64,000 nucleotides of DNA, from assembly GCA_946811695.1 (NCBI GenBank), contig OX328127.1:52282774-52346773 (forward strand), read 5' to 3'. The translations under genes and the position numbers were made by a program. A model generated the notes under the pieces. It saw nothing but the letters and a program-made list of their open reading frames with translations. It searched no databases and was not told the DNA's origin. Of this stretch, positions 47,850-59,563 are shown one piece after another. Source of the stretch: Gonocerus acuteangulatus. Taxonomy: Eukaryota; Arthropoda; Insecta; Hemiptera; Coreidae. Each line of letters opens with the position of its first letter. The stretch's first letter is position 1.

Positions 47850-48592
47850 TGAATAGCAGTTACGAATAATTATATAAAATACAAGACCTTTACACAAATA
47901 AGGAAAATACACGTTGCCATTTGTAAAGATATAAAAGTATCGATAAGAGTAAGTTCGCCGTGACTCCCGTTGAAGTGCAGCGAATTGCAGATTGCACATT
48001 GCACAATTAGTCAGTCATGATGCTGCTTAGTCAAAGGCCTCATGATAGCAGATTCTAGCATAATCGGATGCAGTTACCTCACGACACATCCTCAAGGGCG
48101 AGCTATTTACAGCATGTTTCAAGCACGTCTTCTTAGGGAATTTGTCATCACAGAATGCAGTTCGCGTTCTGTTATGTTAATATCTTAAAAATTGAAAAAA
48201 AAAATTAAAATATTACAAAAAGGAAGTAATAAACAATTACCATATGAACCAATTAAATAAGGCTGAACGTATTGGCACATCTATGGACTTATCATAAAAA
48301 CATTAAAACATAATCATTATTTTACTGATAATGTGTGTAAATCATACTATGTGAAAAAGGAACTGCCGAAATAATTTTAGGAGTAGTTTTTAATCGAAAT
48401 CACTCTAAGGGTGTGAATACAAGTTAATATGACACAGGTTCTGAGAGTCGGCATTTTTACATTTGTACAAAAATGTATTGAACTCAATTACCAAATGTCC
48501 TCATTGCCTAAGAAGAGCCGTGGTGTTTTCATTTTGAAAAAACATATCTACAGCATGTGTACATACTTAATGCACAGAAGGTTTATATAAGA

Positions 48593-48595
<3 letters not shown>

Positions 48596-48648
<53 letters not shown>
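48596..48648. repeat. (TA)n microsatellite
   Basis: About 25 TA units, flanked by TTTATA/TATAAA. Confidence 0.95.
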
Positions 48649-48650
<2 letters not shown>

Positions 48651-49630
48651 TAATTTAAAGCTCAAGGAAACAGTTCACACGATCGCACATGGAGACGATC
48701 AAGTGAGCAGTTAGAAAGAATGTTTTGCATATAATCGTCATTACCTTTACTGTGTAATATTTAATGTATATATATGAATATTTATTACTGAATTGAATAA
48801 GAAAATCATTATATATGCAGAATGATTTTTTTCAATATTCATTACTGTTTTGCATTACCTACCTAAGAACAAAGAAGTAAAAAAAGAAAGTTAGCATTGT
48901 CGCACATAAGGAACGAAAAGTCGGCGAAGAAAAAATAAGTTAGAAAAAACAGCATTGCTTGCACATGTTCATTTTGTTCGTGCGGATTTATTTGTTTATC
49001 ACTTTGTATAAACGTGTATTCTCAATTTAAGTCAATGGTGAACAAATTAAAAATTATTTTCAAGATGTTTTTCAGTAATTGACAATTTTATAGATACTTC
49101 TTACAGCGAAGACTCTTCATAAGATGACAATTTTTATTCACTAAAGACTAACTGGACTTGAGACAAAGCTGGCTGCATTGCTGTGTCGAGAAGCAAGAGA
49201 GACACCAGTACTTGAGAGATATAGTATAAGAAATCTGCCAAGAGTCTGCAACAATAGGGGTGTTAAGGAGTACTTTAAGAATGCTAATGCCTTTAGCGAG
49301 ACGGTACTAAATAGACAAGAGTCGTGGATTTGTCTACCCTTTGGTCGTGCTTCGGGTAATGACTGATCAGTCTAGCGACTACAAACCATTGTATGGTAAT
49401 TCGTTCTATGTTACCTTTTCTTCGGCTTTCTACTGTCTCTTCAATTAGCTATGGTGGCAGCTTGATTTCGGTCCACTTATTTTTTCTAAAGTATTGTAAG
49501 GCATTTTTAAGGGTGGACGGGCCTTTTTAATATTCCGTTAATAACAAAAATTCTACGTAAATTAAGCACAATTTCTCAATTCACTTCAGCAGATAAAACT
49601 TTTTGCACTTTTATATTCGTTTTAGCAGCT
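48649..49630. other. AT-rich DNA, nothing assigned
   Basis: No gene or repeat recognised. Confidence 0.4.
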
Positions 49631-49633
49631 GAC

Positions 49634-49754
49634 AAGGGGAGTGCATAGTGCCCCTCGCCGATTCAAACGAGAATTTCAGAACGTGTAGTACTTAACTAGA
49701 AAAAGGTCCTGTTAAAGCGAGAAAGTTTAATGACCGCTTGGTGGTTGACAACAC

Positions 49755-49787
<33 letters not shown>

Positions 49788-50566
49788 GAGAAAATTCACT
49801 TCTTAAGGATTCAGGTGAAAAAAATGTTGAAAATTTCGCTGGTGTTTCTAAAATTTGCAAGTGAAAAATGTAGGTTACGTTTTGAAATTCAATATCTCAC
49901 CTTGAAATAACCGGACTTTTTAAAAAGAAGAAAGACTCCTTTTTCCAAACATAAAAATGACTATTGTATTATCTCGGGAAGTACTAGTGAGAAATGTTTC
50001 TCAAAATAAAAGTCAAATTTAAACGTTTTTGCATATAACATCCATCCCAGAACACCTCTATTGAAAGGAAATGTGTCTCTTTAGAGCCTTTATCGACCCT
50101 CTAAGTTTGGTTTGAATGGGGTTCTTGGAAATATGGTCGGATGTTTGAATCATTAACAAAATTTTAAAGGTTCCCAAAATTTGAATATACGGTTTTTTAA
50201 TGTGCTAAAACAAATCTGACATCCATTTTTAAATAAAAAATTGTTTTACATACTCGACTCTATAGAAGTCTTTATTTTGCCAAAATATTCAATATACCTA
50301 CAATTAAAAAAAAATTACATTTAAAAACGCATGTCAGATTTGCTATTAGCACACTAAAAACCCCCTATATTCAAATTTTGGGAAGATTGCAAAAATAAAA
50401 AAAAAGAACTATTTTAAATTTCGCTAATGCTGGACACTTAACATTTTTTTCCAGCTGAATACTTGAGAAGTGCGTTTTTTCGCTTTAACAGGACCTTTTT
50501 CTAGTTACTACACATACTAAATTTCTAGTTTGAATCGGTGACGGGCACGTCGTGCATTACCCATTT
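49634..50566. mobile_element. ~930-bp foldback element with long imperfect inverted repeats
   Basis: The left side (GCCGATTCAAACGAGAA, CTAGAAAAAGGTCCTGTTAA, CACTTCTTAAGGATTCA, CCCAAAATTTGAATATACGG, AAATCTGACATCCATTTTTAA) is mirrored by the reverse complement of the right side in the same order. Pairing continues almost to the centre near 50260. The left arm has about 230 extra unpaired bases and a short retroposed insert at 49725-49782. No protein frame is present. It resembles a foldback-type non-autonomous DNA transposon. Its transcript would form a long hairpin. Confidence 0.8.
49714..49793 (+). mobile_element. Short poly(A)-tailed insert with 11-bp duplication, nested in the foldback element
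   Basis: AAAGCGAGAAA occurs at 49714-49724 and 49783-49793. Between them are ~32 nt of unique sequence ending ACAACACATT and ~26 A. The right arm of the foldback lacks this insert, which confirms it as a later retroposition of a heavily truncated RNA. Confidence 0.8.
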
Positions 50567-50670
50567 AAGGGAATTAGTAAAAAATAGATAAATATCTACT
50601 ATCGCTTTAGCGGATATTGTTGCTTTCAAGAATACATATTTATTATTGGTTTGGGATTTTATTCTCTAAT

Positions 50671-50847
50671 AATACCCCTATCCCGGGGTCTCCCGTGGTC
50701 TAATGGCTAGCGCCTTGGATTCATAAGTGGGAGAGGGTGGGTTCGATTCCCAACCTCCGGCAGGAATTTTATCATCCCACGGCTCGCTGGTAAAATTTTT
50801 CGCTGCACCCTGGATGTCGGCGCTAATGACCTAGATGTAGATGCGCC

Positions 50848-50908
<61 letters not shown>

Positions 50909-50917
50909 CCATATCCC
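50671..50917 (+). mobile_element. Intact tRNA-derived SINE with target-site duplication
   Basis: The element runs 50685-50903: head GGGGTCTCCCGTGGTCTAAT with box A, box B GGGTTCGATTCCC at about 50741-50753, a central self-complementary AGGAATTTTATCATCCCA segment, GTCGGCGCTAATGACCTAGA and end GATGCGCCGT. An uninterrupted A-run of about 55 follows. AATACCCCTATCCC (50671-50684) and AATACCCATATCCC (50904-50917) are target-site duplications with one difference. The long pure A-tail suggests recent insertion. Transcription would be by RNA polymerase III from the internal boxes. Confidence 0.93.
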
Positions 50918-51590
50918 CTTCCTGAAGTACCTATTGTACTGGGGTTTAAGCCATAAGGAAAATCTTATAATAACAATGATATTTTTATAAATCATCAGTT
51001 TTCTGAAGCGAAACAAATTCATCCATCCATATGATAATCGCGCACTATTATAATAAATTATAATATAAATACCAAACAAATTATGGTATGTATGTATGTT
51101 AATTATAAATAAAATAATGGCATGAAATGTGGATGTAACTAGGCTCTGCATCTCTTAATCCGCTAATGCTGATTTCTCTAAAAAATTGCTAAAAGAAAAT
51201 CAGAACTGAGAAGTACAAAGTGAAATTTCTTATTCATTCTTATTCAAAAGGAAAAAGAATCTCAGCTAGAAATAATATATCCATAAGTGTATAAATAATA
51301 ATAATCATGAATAATTATAATAATAATAAATGATATTAAATCGTCTGGAGGACACAATATATATTTAACCATTTTGTCATTTGTTTTGAAGGCTTAGAGG
51401 CGATAATGCAATATACGTGTGGTTATAAAAATACTTTAACCTTCATAATTAATGCGAAAAAAATTAAATAAATTACATATTTGTTCTATTAACCATTTGA
51501 AAAATAAAATAAAGCGAAAATAACACAAGAATGGCCACTCAGTGAATGTTATAAAAATGATAAGAAGGCTGGTGGCGAAGGGTATTTTGT
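50918..51590. other. AT-rich DNA, nothing assigned
   Basis: No gene or repeat recognised. Confidence 0.4.
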
Positions 51591-51594
51591 AATG

Positions 51595-51740
51595 CCTTTA
51601 TCTAAGACGTAATGACACGCCGGGTCTTGGCGGCTCCGAGAGACCAGAGTTGTTAGTATTCCAACCATGCGATTGGTGGATTAGTGATGCACCTCGTCTG
51701 CAGTAAACAGGTCCTCTCCTCTATAGGAGACTTACAATTC
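51595..51740. promoter_or_regulatory. Small GC-richer island
   Basis: Non-repetitive, with ATTGGTGGATTAGTGATG (homeodomain-like) and GTAAACAGG (forkhead-like) sites. Candidate enhancer, weak. Confidence 0.2.
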
Positions 51741-51917
51741 TATTCAACACTATATCAATCTATATACTACATTTTTTTTAATCATATATTAATATTGCTT
51801 TTAGCACTTTCCTCCGAAGGAAAGTAGCTATTGAGGTTGCACTCATGACGTAATTTTTGAAACATTTCGTCGAATCTTTATCGATCCTACCTAGTAGACT
51901 CCGAAAATGACCCCAGT

Positions 51918-51921
51918 TAAA

Positions 51922-51999
<78 letters not shown>
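51918..51999. repeat. (TA)n microsatellite
   Basis: About 40 TA units with one CA interruption near 51931. Confidence 0.97.
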
Positions 52000-52002
<3 letters not shown>

Positions 52003-52009
52003 TATATGT

Positions 52010-52440
52010 GTCCGTTAACACGATACCGGCCAGAGTTTTTGTTTCTTCCCCACGAAACTTGGTATAAAGTATTCCCTCATCAAACGATTGAACGAGTTCG
52101 TTAACCAACAAAATCGGTCCATCTGGAAAGGGGGTTTACTCCGTAGCCAAAGTAGTTATTTGCCAATACCAGCCATAATTTGTGTTGTTTTTCAACGAAA
52201 CTCGGTATTCGTTTTGGTCAACTAAAGAGAAAAATGTGTTGTAAAAATAAACTAAATCGGTTCATTAGGAGGGGGGGGGTTACTCCGGACCCAAATTACT
52301 AATTTGATCATACCGCTTGTAATTTCGGCTGTATTGTAACGAAACGCGGTATACGTCCTAGGTATCTAATAAGGAAGAAGTGTTGTAAAAATGAACTAAA
52401 TCGGTCTATCGGAAGGGGAGATTTACTTTGTACTATGTTT
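52010..52440. repeat. ~120-bp tandem repeat, about three copies
   Basis: Ordered phrases recur: ACGAAACTTGGTATA, ACGAAACTCGGTATTCG, ACGAAACGCGGTATACG; AACAAAATCGGTCCATC, AACTAAATCGGTTCATT, AACTAAATCGGTCTATC; GGGGGTTTACTCCG, GGGGGTTACTCCG, GGAGATTTACT. Single-copy relatives lie at 11175 and 33955. The arrangement resembles the 690-1150 block, and such tandem units are common in untranslated ends of retrotransposons. Confidence 0.75.
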
Positions 52441-52637
52441 GAATTGAATTGAAACAGGTGTTATTTAGGTTTTTATTTTAATTATCTATATAGGTTATTT
52501 GAAGCAAATTATTCAGGAATCCACTCGACACTACTCAATTCTGAGGAAAGTGATTAGTTATGCAGCTCCTGCGTGACGGACTTTTTTTTTTAATGATATT
52601 TTGAAGTTTTAAGTAGCAATACTAAAAAAATTAAATA

Positions 52638-52640
<3 letters not shown>

Positions 52641-52702
<62 letters not shown>
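52641..52702. repeat. (TA)n microsatellite
   Basis: About 30 TA units. Confidence 0.95.
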
Positions 52703-52704
<2 letters not shown>

Positions 52705-53735
52705 GAAGGTGTTCTACTTTTGACCACCAAGACTGTGGTGCTATGTAGCAATATTTTATAAAGTTTGGTATAATTAGTGTCTACTTTGGATTATTCATGT
52801 GAAAGATTCTTTCAGAAAATACTTATCCATTTCTATCATAGAAATGTAAGTAATTTATTGGTAATGTTTTGCCTAATAATATTTTTTGAGGTTATAGAAA
52901 TTATTTGACATAGTAACTATTACCATCAGGAAATATGGTGGAACTTGTGAAAAGCTGTAGCATACTTTGTAATTTACACTACCATGGTGTTGTACCTCTG
53001 ACCACGACTAACTGTTGTTCCTTTGACCAGGTCTTTTGCTACAACTTTACAATTACAATTACAATTAAAATTAGTCAATAGTTTTTGCTTTTATTGTTCA
53101 TAAAGAATTTAAATAAGTTCATACTGGCTTTATCAATCCTCAGTGAAGCAGTTCAAACCATTCACCTCTTATCGTTATATATGGCCCCTACATTTTTTAT
53201 ATAATAATTGTATGTAATGGTTTAATATTTCAGCGCTTCGATTCTTAGAACTTTAGGAACTAATAAATTTAATTTTCTATTTTAGTGAAAACTTCTTCTT
53301 CAAATAGTTTTTGAAGTAATTTAGCAATTTATTATGATGTTATTATTTTCTTCTTAAGATTAGTATATTCATTTATATTTTTCAAAATTATTCTAAACAT
53401 GTTTTATCCGTTTCATGATAACTTTTTTTATTTATTTAAATTTTAACGTCCATTATTATTAACTAAGAATTTTAGGATGGGTTATCTTTTGGTTCCCATC
53501 CTTTTCTCCCTAGGATAGGGCTGATGCCTTCTCTTTTCTCTTGTGATCACTTTTGATTCTCGTAATATAGTCACTTTTTTGGCTAATAATATTTTTGCTT
53601 AAATTATTTTTCAATTCGTTCTTTTTTAGCAAACGTCGTATTTATGTCATTCTTAGTTTTTTAATGAGCTTTGTTTTTAAGAATTTAGAAATCGAGTGAG
53701 TCGCGGATTTTTGGAAAGATTGAATTAGGCGTTCT
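52703..53735. other. AT-rich DNA, nothing assigned
   Basis: No gene or repeat recognised. Confidence 0.4.
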
Positions 53736-53739
53736 ATAG

Positions 53740-54200
53740 TGTTAGCATATAAGAGCATATTGTTCCTTATTCACCCTCTCGACTATAGAGAGAACATTAA
53801 TCTCTCTCAGGACAGTGTAGAGTTTGTGCTGAATCCCTTCATCCCGTAGGATTCCTTGTAATCCGGAGACAGGAGGCAGCAGAAGGAGAGGCAACACTTG
53901 AAATAGGCAGAGGAGGATCCCAGGAGGCGAGCACGGGGGGCCCAAACTCCGACATATAACACGCAGCCAACACATATAGGGGCTTACAAGTTGACAAGTT
54001 GGTGGCCGCAAAGCAGCAAAACTAACTTTAGGGCTCGTAAGTAATGCAAAACGCCCCTAGCTCTGCCGACTTGCCTAATTGTACGTGGTTTACCAATTCT
54101 ATTACTACTGTCTAGACTTACTAAACGTTTAGCTTTTACCCGAGGAATAATTCACACCTGCTTTACCCCAAGGAGGGTTCTCGTTTCGAATGCATTACAC
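53740..54200. promoter_or_regulatory. GC-richer island, candidate regulatory element
   Basis: Non-repetitive. GGATTCCTTGTAATCC contains a bicoid/orthodenticle-type TAATCC core. The minus-strand frame 53742-54011 has no recognised domain and lacks conserved features, so coding is not supported. Confidence 0.25.
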
Positions 54201-54686
54201 AACAGTTGAATAAAGTTTGACAACTCCGAAACGAACTGATAAACTTATTTCTTCAGTTGTAGAATCTTAATAATAAAAGGCTCTCTCTTTCTTAAGTCGC
54301 TCATTTTCTCTCAACAAACAAGATATCAAGAACCCTTGTCTTTAAAAAAAGCTAAGTGATTATTTCCACAAACGCCTACCTACAGCGGAATCATTCCAAA
54401 AATATTTGTATTGAGTCAATTGGTGATCAGAGTCACGTGCAAGAATTAGTTTTCTAGATTTTCTAGGTTCTAGAAAGAAGGCAAGGAATCCAAATATTTT
54501 CTCATATTTAAGCAGAAATGATGACTTATCAACTCGAAAGATTCATCTAATTAATGAACGTCATTTCATAAAAAACACACAAGATCTCTGTTTCCGATGC
54601 GTTTTGAATATTGCCCGTTGGTTATTTAAAGATTAGGGTTCAAATAAACAATATCAACAATAGGCAAAGGTTATAAAAAGGTATAT

Positions 54687-54943
54687 GTCGATGGACACAG
54701 GGGAAATAACTGGTAACTTCAAAATATCAAACATTTCATGGCAGCTGTTTAACAGAAAATTCAAAGAGAAAACACGTTATGTTCTGAGCTGTGTGAGAAA
54801 CACACATGTTTGTAAATCAGAAACTATCAAGGGCTGTGCGTTAGTGACATCTTTACACTATAGTTGAGTCTATATAGGAGATAATCATAATGCACTTAAT
54901 TCATTTTGCCCATTTTCTGACTTAAAAACTTATTCCCTGTGAC

Positions 54944-54950
<7 letters not shown>
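54687..54950. mobile_element. MITE copy with terminal inverted repeats
   Basis: Starts GTCGATGGACACAGGGGAAATAA and ends TTATTCCCTGTGACCATCGA, an inverted pair of ~20 bp; the interior matches 42573-42820. Its right end abuts a (TA)n array at 54949, which suggests insertion into, or expansion from, a TA target. No coding capacity. Confidence 0.8.

Positions 54951-55003
<53 letters not shown>
54949..55003. repeat. (TA)n microsatellite
   Basis: About 26 TA units directly adjoining the MITE end. Confidence 0.95.
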
Positions 55004-55004
<1 letters not shown>

Positions 55005-55509
55005 GGTGAGGATAGAGGATATCTATTGATTTCCTATTATTTTCCAATTAAACCTGATTACATTAATTAAGAAATGGGAACAACGCGACAAAAGAACTAC
55101 AAGTGTCAATTAGATAAAAAAAAAAGATGCAAATTGCTATTAATAACTAAGTAAATACAATCAATCATTAGCAATTAAGAGTTGTTTAACAAGCCAAGAC
55201 ATGGAAATGTGTTTACATACACGTTAAAATGTTTACCACATCACTAATGTGCAATCAAAAATAATTCTTATCTCTACAGTTACATAATAATGTTTTAACT
55301 GTTATCGTGAACTTATAAGAAACTGGAATAACTAGTATACTTTTGAGAAACAGGTTAGTTGAATATGTAATAGCAAAATCATGTCAATAATTTTATAATA
55401 ATTACTTTAGTTTTATTGTTTTTTTTTTTATTTGTTTATAAGTCAATATCCATGAAATAATTATTTAAAGGATTCTTTGTAATACAATTTTATACATCAA
55501 ACATAAGAA

Positions 55510-55667
55510 GGTCTCCTCCTTGTCTTGTGGTGAATGCCTTAGATTGCCTCATGCGGGAGATGGTGGGTTCGTGTCCCTCCGGCGGCAGGAATTTTCTCAT
55601 CTCACGGCTCGTTGAGAAAATTCCTCGCTGCACCAGGGATGTCGGTGCAACAAAAACGAAAAAATAA
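55510..55667 (+). repeat. tRNA-derived SINE, diverged
   Basis: Starts GGTCTCCTCCTTGTCTTGTG, box-B-like GGGTTCGTGTCCC, then GGCAGGAATTTTCTCATCTC, GAAAATTCCTCGCTGCACC and GGGATGTCGG, with a short A-rich tail. Same family as 50685-50903, with more changes and a lost 3' end. Confidence 0.8.
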
Positions 55668-55783
55668 GATTCCTGATAATGGAAAACTAATAACGAAAGG
55701 TCTTATTGACTATAGAAGAAATGAAACTACGTATTTTTCTATTTAATTATCTCACTGGGGAATGATTATCTCTTTACTTTTTG

Positions 55784-55895
<112 letters not shown>

Positions 55896-56083
55896 TATAT
55901 TATACAATAAGCAAAAGATATTATTCGTAGGAGTTGTAAAAAAAGTGTCGGACCTCGACGTCCTACTTCAAATAAAAGTATTATCATTCCCCGAGAGTAT
56001 TTTTAAATTCACTTACAAAGCATTTTTTACAATTTTTGTTGTTTTTATTAGCAATTAAAATTGCTATACAACAATGGAAACTA

Positions 56084-56085
<2 letters not shown>

Positions 56086-56131
<46 letters not shown>
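56086..56131. repeat. Poly(A) tract
   Basis: About 45 A residues; no target-site duplication identified. Confidence 0.95.
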
Positions 56132-56135
<4 letters not shown>

Positions 56136-56610
56136 CTGAATACCAGGAAAATAGGACCTGTAGAAATAGTTCATAGTCTGAAACGTTTTTTTCTTTTTTT
56201 TTTTGGTCCTTTTCGGTTAAGCATTAAGAATTTATTGTTGTAATGAGTTTTTATATTATTATTACTACTAAGATATTCGATTAAGATTATTTCTTGATAT
56301 CCTGAATTGGCTTTGCTGAAAGTCCTTATTCCTAATGACGAGGTAGAGAGGTGTTGATAGGAGGGGATGGAGGCTGTCGAACAAGGCGCATAACCGTGGG
56401 AACATGGACTAAGTGCGCCGACTACAACCCAATCTACTGACAAGTCGGCAACCCTCTACTATTGTACAAATCCAGCCGGGGGTAGTCGGTCTTTATGCAA
56501 AAGCCATATTATGCACATATCTATGGAAGGTCGAGCAATATCTACATTTTTACCACATATGTATATCATTTACCGAATTTTTTTGTGGAAAATAAGAGGT
56601 TGAATGGTAA

Positions 56611-56612
<2 letters not shown>

Positions 56613-56671
<59 letters not shown>
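56613..56671. repeat. (TA)n microsatellite
   Basis: About 27 TA units. Confidence 0.95.
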
Positions 56672-56673
<2 letters not shown>

Positions 56674-58010
56674 AGAGAATTGAATAGAATAAAATTGTAT
56701 TTGTCTTTGACAGAAATATTTTACAAATAGGGGATTGGACAACTTTAACTAAATACATTTCATTGTATAAAAAATTTTTTACATTAAATTATCATATAAT
56801 TACCTTACGCAATATACAGTGCTTATTGATTTAAAATGAGCAGTACAATACTCATAGAATGGCTAAGAAGTGAGTAAGCTGTAGAGAAGGAACAGTCAGC
56901 TGCTAGATATGCGAGACAAACCTAGCCGCATATCCAGGGCATACAATTAAAATCGTGGCTGCCGCACCCTTCCCGTTGACCACGTACACTCGAGGCCAGC
57001 CATTCATATAACTTCTCTTAGTCAGTTAATACTTCAACATTCATCAGTAAATATAACTTTTCAAGTAAATTAGACAATCCAATATAATTGTTATTACTTG
57101 TGTTTTCGAAACTAGAAAAGTTAAAATTATCAACAAAAAAAAATATTATTTAGCACACGCTGCAACTAGGAATTTGGAGGTTCATATACAGGACGCCCCC
57201 AAAATAAACGGCGAAACTTTGTTAATCTATGCAGGATGAAAAAAAAAAAGAAAAAAAGTTCTTGGGCATATATGTCGTTTTTAGTTCGTTTACGGCGAAA
57301 AACAAATATGAAAAGGCAGTATTCCATAAGGCATATGTATAAATACTTAAAAGTATATGTTTTATCCCCCCTCCTCCACTGACCGTGTCATCTCCAATTA
57401 CTCACTTTTTCTATGAATACAGAAATGTTTTTATAAGAGCGAATTTATGAAATTTTTAAAGGTAAATAAAGGTTGCTAGAACTAATAAGCCCTCGGATTG
57501 CTATTATTTAATGCTAATTAATGTATAAAAATATATGAATTCTGAAAATGCTATTTCTACGAGCGCCAACAGCAACAACAATAAGTCTGTGTTCACTTTT
57601 GCTTTATTAGAATAAACAATAGTTTCAAAGAGAATGCAAACAATAAATCATGAGAGATGAAAGATCTATGGCCTCAAGTGCACAACTATCATAATGTTCA
57701 AATACAAAGGGGATTCTCGGATAATATTAGAATTGGGTATGGTTTGGTGCCAAGTCAAGGGCGGCTGCTGCAAATCTTCCTAGCTATCTGTATAAAGCAT
57801 ATTGTCTCTACCTTGTAGTAACGACTGTAACACAACTACATTACAGCGGGATATGAAGGATGCTCGATTAAAGTATGTTTATTATTAACATTGAACATGA
57901 ATAAATCATACTTTGAAACATTCAAAAAAATAAATTTTCTACAAGAAATCATTATACAAAGCAATGTAACTGCTAATAACAAAAATAAAAACTGCATTCG
58001 TATCCTTTTC
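56672..58010. other. AT-rich DNA with a small GC-richer patch
   Basis: 56860-57010 is GC-richer and non-repetitive (GTTGACCACGTACACTCGAG); no other signal. Confidence 0.35.

Positions 58011-58014
<4 letters not shown>

Positions 58015-58055
<41 letters not shown>
58015..58055. repeat. (TA)n microsatellite
   Basis: About 19 TA units. Confidence 0.95.
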
Positions 58056-58061
<6 letters not shown>

Positions 58062-58074
58062 TAGAAAAAAAAAA

Positions 58075-58280
58075 CCCTAACAGGCCACGAGAGCCCAGAG
58101 ATGCAGATACTGAAGGTACTGGTGGTATCTAATCCTTGGCCATACGACACACTAGGGAGATAGTATGGTTACTTGATTTTCCCCTTTGTATGTACCCATT
58201 TACAAATTAATTAAAGGCTGGGTCCGGTTATGAACTCAGGACCTCCAGCATTTTAGTCCAGTGCACTGAGCTATCCTCGC

Positions 58281-58284
<4 letters not shown>
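58075..58284 (-). repeat. Second tRNA-derived SINE family
   Basis: Read on the minus strand: AGGGGCGAGGATAGCTCAGT (box A), GCACTGGACTAAAATGCTGG, then GGTCCTGAGTTCATAACC (box B), GGACCCAGCC, and a body with ATACTATCTCCCTAGTGTGTC. The head is a recognisable tRNA-like promoter, distinct from the GGGGTCTCCCGTGG family. The 5' end is joined to a (TA)n array. Confidence 0.7.
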
Positions 58285-58354
<70 letters not shown>

Positions 58355-58362
58355 TATATATA
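58285..58362. repeat. (TA)n microsatellite
   Basis: About 36 TA units; further arrays follow at 58420-58463 and 58700-58721. Confidence 0.95.
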
Positions 58363-58414
58363 CTCAATAGCGATAAAGCTCATCTCTATCATTACGAAGC
58401 TCATCATAAAATAA

Positions 58415-58468
<54 letters not shown>

Positions 58469-58906
58469 TGTATTTTCTTTGGGCCATCCGAAATGATATT
58501 AATATTCTACTGTTTTGGGAGTAAAGAAGCTACTTACATAAGTGTTTCCTACAAGAAGTACATAAAACACAATATTATAAGTCCACCGAAGAGCCTGAAG
58601 ATTGACTAATTACCCTAGCGTCCCAGACGTGCCAATGCGAAGGCCCCAAAGTGTATTTTTGGTACTTTGAAGTGCGGTCAGGACATCCCACTGCATTTGT
58701 ATATATATATATATATATATTAGAAATTCTATTAGAAATTCATTATTAACAGATCAATTATGATATCCTGGGAATTAATGGCGGACGAAATCACTGATCA
58801 AAGAAAATATATATAAATTTATCGTAATACGAAATTTATATTTTAATGTTTTCCTTTTTATTTAATTGTTATATGGTATTCTATAGTCGATGAAACTGAA
58901 ATCCTG

Positions 58907-58910
<4 letters not shown>

Positions 58911-58968
<58 letters not shown>
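58911..58968. repeat. Poly(T) tract followed by (GT)n
   Basis: Close to 50 T residues then GTGTGTGTG. Confidence 0.97.
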
Positions 58969-59500
58969 CTATGGAAATAGCTATTTTTACCCCAACATTT
59001 CAACGTGGATCGAATTTTCTATTCATTCACTGTTAAATTTAACATACTGCCCTAAGCATTAATGAAAAACTCTATATGCAGACTAATTCCACATGTGGTC
59101 AAATTAAATTTCAAATCAGATGTTAATTTGAGGTAACTATTGTGGTCCACTCATTGTGACCGATGACCTCTGACGTTTGTTGTACTACATTGTATTTCTG
59201 GCTTGTAACACTGTTCTCGATGATTTCTTACACGTGTCACAGCGAACAATGGTTTTCTAATTAATAAATGAATAGCTGAAGAAAAACAAAATTTAGTAGA
59301 TACAGGTTTCTCCTAACCAGAGATTTCATATAGATACCTACAGACAAATAATTTTTGAGTGGAAATTTTGATTGGAGATTATTAAAAAGAGTGGAATAGC
59401 AGAAAAAGTACGCATTCAAAACGAATGAAAAAGTCTGGGCGGAAAACATTGTTTGCCCATTTTCCTATAATATTAGTTTTCGTAGCCCAATATTATTTTT
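58969..59500. other. AT-rich DNA, nothing assigned
   Basis: No gene or repeat recognised. Confidence 0.4.
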
Positions 59501-59501
59501 T

Positions 59502-59504
<3 letters not shown>

Positions 59505-59561
<57 letters not shown>
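59505..59561. repeat. (TA)n microsatellite
   Basis: About 27 TA units. Confidence 0.95.

Positions 59562-59563
<2 letters not shown>

Noticed and set aside
50685..50770. Functional tRNA gene at the SINE head
   Set aside because: The head continues into a SINE body with poly(A) and target duplication and lacks proper acceptor pairing.
53742..54011. Possible mirror N-terminal exon
   Set aside because: No Cys-rich Iroquois N-terminal motif, no matching phase-0 donor, and no resemblance to the family.
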